From: Pseudomonadota bacterium
GTDB lineage: Bacteria; Pseudomonadota; Gammaproteobacteria; Steroidobacterales; Steroidobacteraceae
NCBI GenBank assembly: GCA_021838635.1
Contig: JAKCDC010000002.1
Location: 106,886-170,885 of the forward strand
Direction: 5' to 3'
Length of the DNA: 64,000 nt
Shown: piece by piece, positions 34,703 through 43,873 of the stretch
How positions within the stretch are numbered: the stretch's first letter is position 1
How the letters are laid out: each line of letters begins with the position of its first letter
The notes under the pieces: generated by a model
Seen by the model: only the letters and a program-made list of their open reading frames with translations
What the model was told of the DNA's origin: nothing
Database searches by the model: none
Made by a program: the position numbers and the translations under genes

Positions 34703-35986
34703 TCAGGCCGGCAGCGCGCGCAGGCACGCCATGATGTGATCGGCCGCAGCACCGGCGCCGTCGAGCCGGCCCGATGTGTCTGCGGCCTGCGCCGCGGCCC
34801 GCGCATGCGCAGGCTCATCGAGGAGTCTGCGCAACGCGCGCGCCAGGCGCCACGGATCGTGCGCCCGGCGAAACGGCAGCACGCGACCGACCCCGAGCCG
34901 CGCCGCCCGCGCGGCATTGTCGAACTGATCGAATCCGGCCGGGGTGAGCAGCTGTGGTCGACCGCTGCGCAGCGCGTGCGCCAGTGTGCCGATGCCGGCC
35001 TGATGAACGATCGCCGCGGCGCGCGAGAACAGCTGGGAATACGGCAGGTAATCGAATGCGGCAACCGTAGGCGGCAGCGATCGCTGCAGGGGCGTGCCGC
35101 TCAGGAGCACACCGCGCACCCCCAGGCGGGAGCAGGCGGCGATGGCCTGTGGCCAATAGTCGCGGGCGAGCCACACGGCCGAGGAGCCGAGCGCGAACAC
35201 CACCGGCGGTGCGCCCGCGGCCAAGAACCGCTCCAGCCGCTCGTGCGCGGACGGTTCCAGCTGCTCAGGATCCGGTGCATCGTGCAGCGCGGCCCCGCAC
35301 AGCATCGTCCGGGCAGGCCAATCGGACTGTGGGGCCGCAAGCTGGGGATCAAACAGTGCGAGGGTGCCGAACGGGGAGAACTGGCCGTCGAGCATTTGGG
35401 CGCCGCGGATCGGTGCGAGCCCGAGCTCGGCACGCAACGCGTGCAGCGGCCGCTCCCAGCGGCGCATCGCGGCACCCACGAGGCGGTGCACTGCGCCGTG
35501 CGGCCAGCTGCCGATGCGCGGCAGCTGGTGCAGCCAGGGGACATTAGGCAGTACGGGCGGGTCGCGCACCGAAAACAGGCTGCACGGGGCGAGCACGCTC
35601 GAGAGCCAGGGCCGTGCGTGCGCTTCGCACAGCAGTGCGAGCGCGGGCGTCAATGGATGCGAGACGGCGATCGAGACGCCCTCGGTGGCCGAGCGCAGTG
35701 CCTCATATGCGCCCCGCAGCGGGACGTTGATCATCGCCTCGAACAGGCGCTGTGGCCCGCGCCAAGGATCGAAGAAATACGGTGCGATCTGCTGCGGCTC
35801 GCCGAGTTCGGCGAGCGCCGGCGGCAGCGCGGCGTACTCCAGGCCGGCCGCTTCGACGCGCGCACGATAGTCGATCGAGGTGGCCAGACGCACCTGCTGC
35901 CCGCGCGCGACCAACGCTTTGCCCACGGCGATGTAGGGGTGTAGATCCCCGAGTGAACCCAGCGTCGCGAGCAGGATGCGGCTCAT
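34703..35986 (-). CDS. glycosyltransferase, UGT/MGT type (GT-B fold)
   Basis: 427 residues. The N-terminal acceptor domain opens with T-L-G-S-L-G-D-L-H-P-Y-I-A-V-G-K-A-L, and the C-terminal nucleotide-sugar domain carries I-V-H-Q-A-G-I-G-T-L-A-H-A-L-R-S-G-R-P-Q followed by F-D-Q-F-D-N-A-A-R. This is the sterol/macrolide/flavonoid glucosyltransferase class, which decorates small hydrophobic acceptors with UDP- or TDP-sugars. No signal peptide. It stands alone, convergent with the exported-protein gene, so neither acceptor nor pathway can be named. Confidence 0.9.
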   Translation of the reverse strand: MSRILLATLGSLGDLHPYIAVGKALVARGQQVRLATSIDYRARVEAAGLEYAALPPALAELGEPQQIAPYFFDPWRGPQRLFEAMINVPLRGAYEALRSATEGVSIAVSHPLTPALALLCEAHARPWLSSVLAPCSLFSVRDPPVLPNVPWLHQLPRIGSWPHGAVHRLVGAAMRRWERPLHALRAELGLAPIRGAQMLDGQFSPFGTLALFDPQLAAPQSDWPARTMLCGAALHDAPDPEQLEPSAHERLERFLAAGAPPVVFALGSSAVWLARDYWPQAIAACSRLGVRGVLLSGTPLQRSLPPTVAAFDYLPYSQLFSRAAAIVHQAGIGTLAHALRSGRPQLLTPAGFDQFDNAARAARLGVGRVLPFRRAHDPWRLARALRRLLDEPAHARAAAQAADTSGRLDGAGAAADHIMACLRALPA

Positions 35987-36239
35987 GGCTGCAGCTTACC
36001 AGGACAAGATTCACCGACCGACTTCCGCGCCGGTGGGCCGCGCCAGTGCGATGCGCTTCGCATCGCTGAGCGCAGTGCCGCGGCCGATGTCGAGCTCGCC
36101 CCCGGGTTCGGGCCGCTCGTCCCTATGCCAGGACTCAGAACATGTGACCTGCGCTGCAGCGGCCCTCGGTCCAGGGGGGGGGAGGGCGTCGGGATGCTGA
36201 TCGTGACTGGCCGGCGCCGCAGCGAGCCGGCCAGGTCGC

Positions 36240-36500
36240 TCGGCGCCGACCGCCATGGACCTGGCGCCGCACTGGCACATCAGCCTGCGCTCGTTCCACC
36301 GCAGACTGCGCGACGCCTGCGGGGTGAGGCCGCGCAAGTTCCCGCGGTTAAAGCGCATGGAGGTGGTCCGCAAGCAACGCACGACGAGTCTGCGCAGCAT
36401 CGAGCCGATCCCCGAGGACGTTGGAGTGAGTGATCCGGCCTCGTTTCCCCGCGTCCTTCAGCGTGAACTCGGCTGCTCGCCCATGCACGATCGCCCGGAC
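36240..36500 (+). pseudogene. remnant of an AraC-family regulator
   Basis: One plus-strand frame preserves the C-terminal double helix-turn-helix of an AraC-type protein. S-L-R-S-F-H-R-R-L-R-D-A-C-G-V matches the first recognition helix region, and V-G-V-S-D-P-A-S-F-P-R-V-L-Q-R-E-L-G-C-S-P matches the second, at the right spacing. There is no effector domain upstream in any frame, and the frame continues past the domain into unrelated Arg-rich sequence. The residues between the helices are also eroded. It lies in 740 bases that otherwise lack genes. Interpreted as gene decay; a functional short protein is unlikely. Confidence 0.6.
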
Positions 36501-36727
36501 TCGCACTTGCCCAAAAGGCCACTCAGCCGAACGCGGCTCAACCGAGCCGTAGTCCGCCGGTTGCCGCACCGTGCTCGGCTCGATGCGGATCGCGAGTCGC
36601 TGCAGCGACATCAGCCGCGTCGGGCCGCAGACGCGCACGGCGCACCGGGCGGTCGGGAGATCCGCCGGGTGCGCCGTGCGCGCCGATCCGTTGTGCTCGG
36701 GCTGCGCCCGCCGTGGTCCGCCGATCC

Positions 36728-39175
36728 TCAGCCAAACCGGGCGGAAACGCTCATGTAGTACGTGCGCGGTGCTCCGGGGGTGCCGGCGAGCTGTCCACTG
36801 TTCAGGCCGAATCCGCCGCCCGAGCGGTACTCGAAGATGTTGTACTGCTTGCCGAGCAGATTCAGCACGTCGAAGCTGACGGTGAAATGATGCAGGCCGT
36901 CGAACAGCTCATGCCGCGCGACGCGCAGGCGCAGCGCGGCGTTCCAGATCCCAAACGCGGGCAGCTTGGTCGAGCTCGGCTTGTTGGTATTGTTGTTGAA
37001 GATGGTCTGCGCGCCGGTATAGTTCCACCACAGGCGCGGCTCGATCTGCACAAAGCCGCGGCGCAGCTCGTAAAACGCCCCGACGTTGGCGGTTTGCGCC
37101 GGCACGTTGGCCACCGGCAGTCCATTGTAGGACCCATGGCTGTTGCTGTAATTGGAGTAGTTGGCCTTCTCCAGGCTCACGTTGGCGAAAACATGGAGCT
37201 GGCCCAGCGGGTCGTCGTCGAAATACATGTTCTCGCCCTGAAACACCGAGGAGCCGGAGGCAAACTCATTGGTGCCATTGGCCAGCGACACCGCCAGTCG
37301 CTCATGGGTGTCCGTCAGGTGGTAGTAGTTGATTCCAAACAGCGCGTGATTGAGCAGCCCGTCGTGGGCGATATAGGACTTCAGTCCGACCTGATACTGG
37401 GTGGAGGCCTGCGGTTGCAGGCTGGAGGCGACATAGTGCGCATACGTGCCCGAGGCGCCCGCGGTCGCCGCAAACGACCTGGAGATGTTCGCGTACACCG
37501 ATAGGTACGGCAGGGCCTTCCAGTTGGCGCCGATCGAGGGTTCCACCCGGGAAAACGACGTGCTCGAATTGAGGAAATAATCGCCATTGTTGCCGCCAAG
37601 GTCGTATTGAACGTTCAGCGGCCAGCGGCTATTGACGTCGCTGTTGTAAGCGGTCTTGAAGGTCACGAAGCGCACCCCGGGGGTGATGCGCAGAGTGCGC
37701 ATCGGACGGATATTGTCCTGGATGAAGGCGGCAAGATCCGTGATGTACAGGTTGTTGCTGTGGAAGTGCCAGGGAATGTTGAAGCTGTAATACAGGTTGC
37801 TCGGCGCGGGGCTTTCGCCGACTTCCAGGTCGTTCACATCCACGCCCTGGCCGTCGAGGGAGGTTGCGGGCTCCCCGGACGTCCAGAAATCAAGCAACGA
37901 GTAGTAGCTGTTGTTGATGACGTAGCCGCCGAAGGTCACGGTGTTCCAAGGAAGCTTGGCGCTAAGATACAGCTTGTCGCCGTAGGTGTCGTTGGTGGCG
38001 TTGTAATACTGGCTCTGCTGATTCGTCGAATACGTCGGGTCGCTGTGCAGGTGCTCGCGCATGCCGCGGCGAAACCACAGCAGGTTATGCAAGTCGACGT
38101 GTTTGCTGAGGCGGTTGGCAAACTTTGAATAGATGATGTAGCTCTTGTTGATGGCCTTCTTCCAGTACATGGAATAGGGCAGAGTCGTATAGAAGCCGGT
38201 CGTTTCTTGACTGATCAATACGCCGTTGACCGTTGGGCCGCCCGGGTCTGGGTGTACCGGAATGTTGACCGGGCGGTAGCCGGAGCTGCGGGCAATGTAG
38301 GCGCCGACGCTGAAATGTCCGTGTGCAAAGCGGTGGCGGATCTTAAAGTAATACGCGTAGCTCGAGCTCGGGTTGTTGAAGCCGTAGCCGCGCAGATAAT
38401 TGGCCGAGCTCGAGGAGTCCCCGGCGATGATCGCCGACCAGCCATCGATTTCCCCTGAGCGCAGGCTGAAATTGACCCCTTTGCTGGCAAAGCTCCCGTA
38501 GTACGCCCCGACCGTCGCGCCGGCCGTGCGGGTCGGCTGCAGCGGCACGAAATTGACCGAGCCGCCGATATTCTCGAACCATCGGTTGACCGGGTATCCG
38601 GGTCCATAGGTGACGCTGACGCCCTTGATCATCGCCATGCTCGGAATCTCATCGGTGCCCCACACCGCATAGGCCGGATCGACCATGGGCACGCCATCGA
38701 AGGTCACCATCACCGTGCCGTCATTGCCGTTCCCGGCCGCACCGGACCAGCCGGTCTTCATGCCGTTGACGCTGATGCTGCCGCGGGTCGCGCCGGCGGG
38801 GGAGTCAGTGCTGCTGTTCACGCCGGGGGCAACCGCGAGCACCTGGGTGGCGCCGGCGGCCGGGCCGGCGGTGGCGATCTGTTTGCGGCCGATCACCTTG
38901 ATCGACTGCGTCGAATCGAAGATCTCTTTGTCGGTGGGCAGCGCATCCAGGGTGTTCAGCGCCTTGGTCCCGGCAACGACCACGGTGTGCATCAGTGCAT
39001 CCGGTTGCAGCGTTGCGCTGTCCGACCCGGCGGTCGCCACCGGCTGCGCGGCCGTGGTCGGTTGCGCCGGCGAGGCGTTATGGGCTGTGGCTGAGTGGGC
39101 CATTGACATGCCCCAGAGTCCTGTAGCAACGGCGAACGCCAGGCCGCGAGGCCTGTGAGCACGGAATGTCGTCAT
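36728..39175 (-). CDS. TonB-dependent outer-membrane receptor without STN domain
   Basis: 815 residues: signal peptide (about 1-31), a Pro/Thr/Ala-rich spacer, TonB-box candidate H-T-V-V-V-A-G near 63, plug at about 85-215 (I-S-V-N-G-M-K, then V-T-F-D-G-V-P-M-V-D-P), and a 22-strand-type barrel to a terminal aromatic residue (S-V-S-A-R-F-G). The barrel is rich in Asn, Ser and Tyr. It lacks the STN signalling domain of the other receptor and has no sigma/anti-sigma pair nearby. AAAGGA precedes the ATG. A phosphate-box-like repeat lies about 390 bases upstream. Ligand unknown. Confidence 0.92.
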   Translation of the reverse strand: MTTFRAHRPRGLAFAVATGLWGMSMAHSATAHNASPAQPTTAAQPVATAGSDSATLQPDALMHTVVVAGTKALNTLDALPTDKEIFDSTQSIKVIGRKQIATAGPAAGATQVLAVAPGVNSSTDSPAGATRGSISVNGMKTGWSGAAGNGNDGTVMVTFDGVPMVDPAYAVWGTDEIPSMAMIKGVSVTYGPGYPVNRWFENIGGSVNFVPLQPTRTAGATVGAYYGSFASKGVNFSLRSGEIDGWSAIIAGDSSSSANYLRGYGFNNPSSSYAYYFKIRHRFAHGHFSVGAYIARSSGYRPVNIPVHPDPGGPTVNGVLISQETTGFYTTLPYSMYWKKAINKSYIIYSKFANRLSKHVDLHNLLWFRRGMREHLHSDPTYSTNQQSQYYNATNDTYGDKLYLSAKLPWNTVTFGGYVINNSYYSLLDFWTSGEPATSLDGQGVDVNDLEVGESPAPSNLYYSFNIPWHFHSNNLYITDLAAFIQDNIRPMRTLRITPGVRFVTFKTAYNSDVNSRWPLNVQYDLGGNNGDYFLNSSTSFSRVEPSIGANWKALPYLSVYANISRSFAATAGASGTYAHYVASSLQPQASTQYQVGLKSYIAHDGLLNHALFGINYYHLTDTHERLAVSLANGTNEFASGSSVFQGENMYFDDDPLGQLHVFANVSLEKANYSNYSNSHGSYNGLPVANVPAQTANVGAFYELRRGFVQIEPRLWWNYTGAQTIFNNNTNKPSSTKLPAFGIWNAALRLRVARHELFDGLHHFTVSFDVLNLLGKQYNIFEYRSGGGFGLNSGQLAGTPGAPRTYYMSVSARFG

Positions 39176-39542
39176 GAACGGTCCTTTCTTGTCTGAGGCT
39201 TACGGTGCAACACGAGGACGTCGCGCCGAGGGCGCGGACGTCGAATGCGGCGGCAGAGCGAGTCCCGCAGTGATGCGGTGGATAGCCGTCCGGCGCGTCA
39301 TGCGCGGGACGGGCCGCTGTGTGCGGTGGACGCGCGCGGTCAGCGCGCGGATCGAGGAGGGTGGGGACTTAGGTGTCTGGGCGCGGTAGTGCGCAGCGGT
39401 GCGTGGCGCGCCCCTAGTGATGCGAGGGCCTGCGGCGGGGCTGCGCGAGCGGTGCGCGAGTGGCGCTGCGCTGCGCAATGAGGTGACCCCGCCAGTAGAC
39501 ATGCGCGTTTCCGATCCCACCGCTTATTTGTGTTGAATCGCC

Positions 39543-39588
39543 ACTGTACGGAAGGAACATGACGTTATTGTGACGTCTATGTGACACC
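39543..39588 (-). promoter_or_regulatory. possible Pho-box-type promoter for the second TonB receptor
   Basis: Read on the minus strand, [C/T]GTCA occurs three times exactly 11 bases apart (plus-strand TGAC at 39560, 39571 and 39582), separated by AT-rich bases. That is the architecture of PhoB-type half-sites (CTGTCAT, four bases, CTGTCAT). Nine bases further on lies TACAGT (39548-39543), a fair -10. The receptor start is about 370 bases downstream, so the leader would be long. The regulator is inferred. Confidence 0.4.
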
Positions 39589-39754
39589 GGAGAATCCGTG
39601 AGTGAGTGGCACGGCAGAGCGTGCGGAGGATGTCGATGCGCTCCTGGATGGCGATCTTGGGTGGAGCGAGTCAGCCGGTGCGGCATGCTAGAGAAACGTC
39701 GTAGCGGGGTCGCGATGCGATCGCGCTGGAATGTGTGTTATGTCAGGAGTAAAT

Positions 39755-40132
39755 ATGTGTGCGTACTGTGGATTGATAGGATTTAGCTCGCGATGTGAGC
39801 GAGCGGCGTGCAGTGCGGTTGCGATGTGTTGCCGGCGTGGAGGCGATCGGGACCCGTTCGCAAGGTCTCCACGCGCGGCGCAGGGCGGGCGTGCCGAGGG
39901 GCGTCGTGCCGGCGTCCGCGCCGGGGTCGCGACAGCGCTGTGCGTCGCGGCTGCGTCCACTGCCGGTGCGGGACTCAGCCGGGCGGATCCGCCGCGTCGC
40001 ACAGTTGACACTGCGGTGGCGGGCCGAGCGCGCTCACCGGCCACCGTACCGCCTCGGCCCGATGGGGGCACCCCGGGGCGGTGTGCCTCCTCGCCAGCGG
40101 CCGCGACCGCGATCGGTGCCGCCTGGACATGA
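39755..40132 (+). CDS. questionable small ORF with Cys-rich N-terminus
   Basis: 125 codons opening M-C-A-Y-C-G-L and reaching M-C-C-R-R near residue 28, preceded at 5 bases by a clean AGGAG. After the first 30 residues the sequence becomes Arg/Ala/Pro-rich, like a non-coding frame in GC-rich DNA. No homology is recognised and other frames overlap. It is listed because of the ribosome-binding site and the CxxC; it may be spurious. Confidence 0.2.
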   Translation: MCAYCGLIGFSSRCERAACSAVAMCCRRGGDRDPFARSPRAAQGGRAEGRRAGVRAGVATALCVAAASTAGAGLSRADPPRRTVDTAVAGRARSPATVPPRPDGGTPGRCASSPAAATAIGAAWT

Positions 40133-40570
40133 GGCCCACAATGCGGAGGGTCTTCATCGCCGGCGCCCATTCACATGTGGCGCTGCGCCACGGGTCATGG
40201 CCGCTCTGCAGCCTCATCCACGGTCTGCGAATCAGGAGTCGGTTGTTTCAGGGTGAGTCAGTGTGCGCGCGGCTCGCGCGAGGCGATCATCGCGCTGCGG
40301 ACACCGAACGGACGAGCGCAGGAGCTGTTGTTCCATCCCGCGCCGTGAGCGCTCGCGCGGCGCGGCCGGCAGGTGAGGCATGAGAAGCCTGTGCGGGGCG
40401 TCTCGTGCGTCGAGCGCGCATGACCCGGGCGCTACCCGCGGCGCTGAACGGGGTGCAGGTCGCGGTGCGAACCAGACATCGGGCGCAAGACGCGTCGCAC
40501 TGATGAGTGCCTGACAGGGTGATGTCATCGTGTGCTCAGGCGGCACGTTTTGCCTTTGCGGCCCGACGGG

Positions 40571-41899
40571 TCAGGGTTTTGGACCGCTGTGATCTGCGAT
40601 CACGTAGGAGCCGGGCTTTCTCGGATCGGGGCGTACGGTCGTGCCTGGCGCCAACTTCAGCACCCAGCCGCGCCCGTGAAGGGTCCGGCCGGCCACCGAG
40701 GCCGGTGCCGCGACCGTGAGCATGGTGAATGTCGCATCGATGAGCGCATCGCCATGGGTGACGGTGATCCGTCCCCAGGGGGCGCTCAGCCGCACGCGGT
40801 GATAGACCGAGCCGTAGCGGCCGAGCGGCGTCAGGGTGCTGGGATTGAAGCTGATCTTGAACCGCTGCAGCGGCATGCGCAGCGTCCGGCCGGAGACGAG
40901 CTCGGCGTGCAGCGTGGCGCGCCTTGCCGCCTGATGCGCCGCGCGCGCGGCCTCCTCGGCTTCTATGACGGTGCCGCCGTACCGGGCGAGGATGTGCTGC
41001 GCGCGCCGCGCCGAGGGTACCGTGACCGAGATGCCGTAGGCCCGTGCCGCCAGCGCCGCGATCGAGGTCTTCATCGTCACGGTGCGGCGCCAATGCGGAT
41101 CGGCCGCATCGAGGAGCTCGGAGTAGGCCGGGCCGATCGCGAAGAAGAAGGTGCGCGCATAGCTGCGGGCATGCTCAACGACGCTCATGTCATGCAGCGT
41201 ATACGCGATGCGGCGCGACGGCGGCAGTCCGACATCGATGCCCGTTGACTCGGCGAGGCCCTCCATGATGTCCAGTTCATGCTCCGGTGCAACGGTCCCC
41301 GGTAGGATGGCGTGCCGATAGGCGCGCATGCGCAGCGCATTGGCGAGCGCTCGGGTGCGGGCCGCCCCGCTCGCGATGAGCGCGGCGCGCAGCGCGTGGA
41401 TTTCCCCGCGCAGCCAGATCCGGCCCTCCTCGGTGTCGAGGGCCGGATCCCCCGCGATCATGCTGTCGGCGTTCGCGGCGCCGCGGACCACGAAACCGAG
41501 CTGCGGCTGGATCCGATGAAAGGACTCGTGCATGAGATTGACCGCTTCGTGCGCCGCGCTGTGCACGGGCGGCCACGTGACCTGCGCGAAGCGGACGCCT
41601 TCGTATTCGAACGGCGCATTGGCGATCGGCTCGTTGCGAGCGAGCGTCAAGCGATAGTATGCACCGACGCGCCGGGCGCCCGGCACGGGCGTATTCGTGA
41701 TGGCCGCGCCGGTGTGCGGGTCTGCCAACATGAGCGGGCCACACAACGACACGCCCCACAGACGGCCGCCGTCGGCCGCGCACAGCGCCTGCGCGCGCGC
41801 GAACACCGCCGCCGCCGACGACACCGGGATGCTCGGTGCGCTCGCCGCTGCAGCCGCAACGGCAACGCTCAACATTGCACTGGCGACAATACGCCTCAC
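40571..41899 (-). CDS. exported putative zinc metallopeptidase (HExxH)
   Basis: 442 residues, signal peptide at about 1-20. A zinc-binding motif H-E-S-F-H is at 124-128, within a helix (N-L-M-H-E-S-F-H-R-I-Q). About 85 residues later comes E-G-L-A-E (213-217), the arrangement expected of a gluzincin, where the third ligand is a Glu. The C-terminal quarter is beta-rich, with no recognised domain. It is not one of the well-known peptidase families by eye, so substrate and even activity are uncertain. It stands alone, minus strand, between the gene-poor stretch and the RNA helicase. Confidence 0.72.
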   Translation of the reverse strand: MRRIVASAMLSVAVAAAAASAPSIPVSSAAAVFARAQALCAADGGRLWGVSLCGPLMLADPHTGAAITNTPVPGARRVGAYYRLTLARNEPIANAPFEYEGVRFAQVTWPPVHSAAHEAVNLMHESFHRIQPQLGFVVRGAANADSMIAGDPALDTEEGRIWLRGEIHALRAALIASGAARTRALANALRMRAYRHAILPGTVAPEHELDIMEGLAESTGIDVGLPPSRRIAYTLHDMSVVEHARSYARTFFFAIGPAYSELLDAADPHWRRTVTMKTSIAALAARAYGISVTVPSARRAQHILARYGGTVIEAEEAARAAHQAARRATLHAELVSGRTLRMPLQRFKISFNPSTLTPLGRYGSVYHRVRLSAPWGRITVTHGDALIDATFTMLTVAAPASVAGRTLHGRGWVLKLAPGTTVRPDPRKPGSYVIADHSGPKP

Positions 41900-42053
41900 G
41901 GACCGATCTTCCCGCGGAGCGCTCCGGAGTCCGGCGCTGCGCGGGACCTCTTAAGCTGAGTAGCCGTGCACCATCATACCGCCGTCGGCGATCCAGAGGG
42001 CGCGCGAGCGCCAGCGCAACCTCAGCTCCACATGCGCCTTGGAACCGTCGGAC

Positions 42054-43868
42054 TCAGCGGCGGGTGGGCTTGCCGCGATGTTTGGGCGCGTGACCGTGCC
42101 GCGGCGCAGTGCCTTTGCCTCTCGGAACGTGCATGCCCTTGGGGGCGCGAGAACCGCGCTCGGCGCGCTCGGGCCTTGAGTCGACCCGGCTGATGCGCAG
42201 CTCCGTGCCGCGCACCCGCACGGCCTGGAGGTTCTCGAAGATCTCCTCCGGCATGCCCGGTGGCAGATCGACGAAGCTGTGGTCTTCGCGGATGTCGATG
42301 TGCCCGATGTTGCGCCCGTCGAGGCCCGCCTCGTTGGCGAGCGCACCGACGATATTCCCCGGTTGCACGCCATGGGCATGCCCCACTTCGATCCGATACG
42401 TGTCGAACCGCGGGCCCTTGCCGGACGGGGGGCGTGACCGCCCCTCGGGGGCGGAGTCCCGATCGGCCATGCGGCGGCCCTTCTTGCCCGACGGTTCGTC
42501 GCGGCGGGAGTCCTCCGGCGCGAACGTCTGCGGCGCCTCGGTCTTGGGCGTCATCAGCAGCGGCGTGGAACCCTGCAGGAGGCTCGCCAGTGCCGCAGCG
42601 ATTTCTACTGCCGGCAGATTCTGCTCGCGCTCGATCTGCTCAATCAGCGGCTGGAAATCCTTACCCTCGGCGCTGCGCACCGCGTTCGTGACGGTTTCCT
42701 TGAATTTCAGGATGCGCTGCTCGTTGACGTCCTCGATGCTCGGCAGGCGCATCTGTTCGATCGTCTGCTTGGTCGCCCGCTCGATGACGCGCAGCATGTT
42801 GCGCTCGCGCGGCGCGACGAACAGGATCGCCTCTCCATTGCGTCCGGCCCGTCCGGTGCGGCCGATCCGGTGCACGTAGGTCTGCGAGTCGTACGGAATG
42901 TCGTAGTTGACGACGTGCGAGATCCGCTCGACATCGAGGCCGCGCGCCGCCACATCGGTCGCCACGACGATCTCGACCTGCCCGGCCTTCAGGCGGGCGA
43001 TCGTGCGCTCGCGCTGCTGCTGCGGGACATCCCCATGCAGGGCCGCGACGTTGAAGCCGCGCGCCTCGAGTCGCTCGGCCAGCTCGGCGGTTTCGAGTTT
43101 GGTGCGCACGAAGACGATCATGGCCTCGAAGCGTTCCACCTCGAGCACTCGCGTCAGCGCGTCGAGTTTGTGCATGCCGCTCACCAGCCAGTAGCGCTGG
43201 CGAATCTTCGGCGTGGTGCTCGCGCGGTTCTGGATGGTGATCTGCGCCGGATCGCGCATGTGGGTCTGCGCGATGCGCCGGATCGCCGGCGGCAGTGTCG
43301 CGGAGAACAGCGCGGTCTGGCGTTGCGACGGGGCCTGTTGCAGGATCTGCTCGATCGCATCGACGAAGCCCATCTGCAGCATCTCGTCGCCTTCATCGAG
43401 GACGATGAAGCGCAGCGTGTCGAGCTTCAGCGTGCCGCGCGCCATGTGATCCATGATGCGTCCGGGCGTGCCCACGATCACGTGCGCGCCGCGTTTCAGG
43501 CCCTTCAGCTGGGGAATGTAGCTCTGGCCGCCGTAGAGCGGCAGGACATGAAAGCCGCGCAAATGCGCCGCATAGCGCTGAAAGGCCTCTGCCACCTGGA
43601 TGGCCAGTTCGCGCGTCGGGACGAGCACGAGTGCCTGCGGGTGGGTGCTCTGCAGATCGAGCTGCGCAAGAATCGGCAGGGCGAAGGCCGCGGTCTTGCC
43701 GGTGCCGGTCTGCGCCTGGCCGAGCAGGTCGGAGCCCGACAGCAGCAAGGGGATGGTCTGGGCCTGGATCGGCGAGGGCGTCTCGTAGCCCACGGCTGCC
43801 AAGGCTTCCAGGACAGGTTCGGGCAGGCCGAGCTCGCGAAAGCCGGTGGGGGTTTGTTCATCGCTCAT
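42054..43868 (-). CDS. deaD: DEAD-box RNA helicase, DeaD/CsdA type
   Basis: ATP-dependent RNA helicase of 604 residues, likely in ribosome assembly and cold or mRNA turnover functions. Helicase core: Q-motif (P-S-P-I-Q-A-Q), A-Q-T-G-T-G-K-T, P-T-R-E-L-A, G-T-P-G-R, S-A-T, H-G-D-V, A-T-D-V-A-A-R-G-L-D and H-R-I-G-R-T-G-R-A-G-R. Motif II reads D-E-G-D rather than D-E-A-D. A basic linker and a DbpA-type RNA-binding domain (about 490-565) follow, then a basic tail. Start chosen at the M-S-D-E-Q ATG, 5 bases after the RIO kinase stop. A GTG at 43877 would instead give a 4-base overlap. Confidence 0.92.
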   Translation of the reverse strand: MSDEQTPTGFRELGLPEPVLEALAAVGYETPSPIQAQTIPLLLSGSDLLGQAQTGTGKTAAFALPILAQLDLQSTHPQALVLVPTRELAIQVAEAFQRYAAHLRGFHVLPLYGGQSYIPQLKGLKRGAHVIVGTPGRIMDHMARGTLKLDTLRFIVLDEGDEMLQMGFVDAIEQILQQAPSQRQTALFSATLPPAIRRIAQTHMRDPAQITIQNRASTTPKIRQRYWLVSGMHKLDALTRVLEVERFEAMIVFVRTKLETAELAERLEARGFNVAALHGDVPQQQRERTIARLKAGQVEIVVATDVAARGLDVERISHVVNYDIPYDSQTYVHRIGRTGRAGRNGEAILFVAPRERNMLRVIERATKQTIEQMRLPSIEDVNEQRILKFKETVTNAVRSAEGKDFQPLIEQIEREQNLPAVEIAAALASLLQGSTPLLMTPKTEAPQTFAPEDSRRDEPSGKKGRRMADRDSAPEGRSRPPSGKGPRFDTYRIEVGHAHGVQPGNIVGALANEAGLDGRNIGHIDIREDHSFVDLPPGMPEEIFENLQAVRVRGTELRISRVDSRPERAERGSRAPKGMHVPRGKGTAPRHGHAPKHRGKPTRR

Positions 43869-43873
43869 ATCGG

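Larger units (their letters stand above)
39176..40570. other. 1.4 kb without a confident gene
   Basis: Between the second TonB receptor and the HExxH protein. Open frames are Arg/Ala-rich and overlap on both strands. What can be seen: a triple 11-bp repeat at 39558-39588; small perfect stems at 39711-39725 and 39786-39804; and an AGGAG followed at 39755 by an ATG opening a short Cys-rich frame. The stretch 39520-39800 is clearly less GC-rich than its surroundings. No tRNA or insertion sequence was recognised. Confidence 0.5.
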
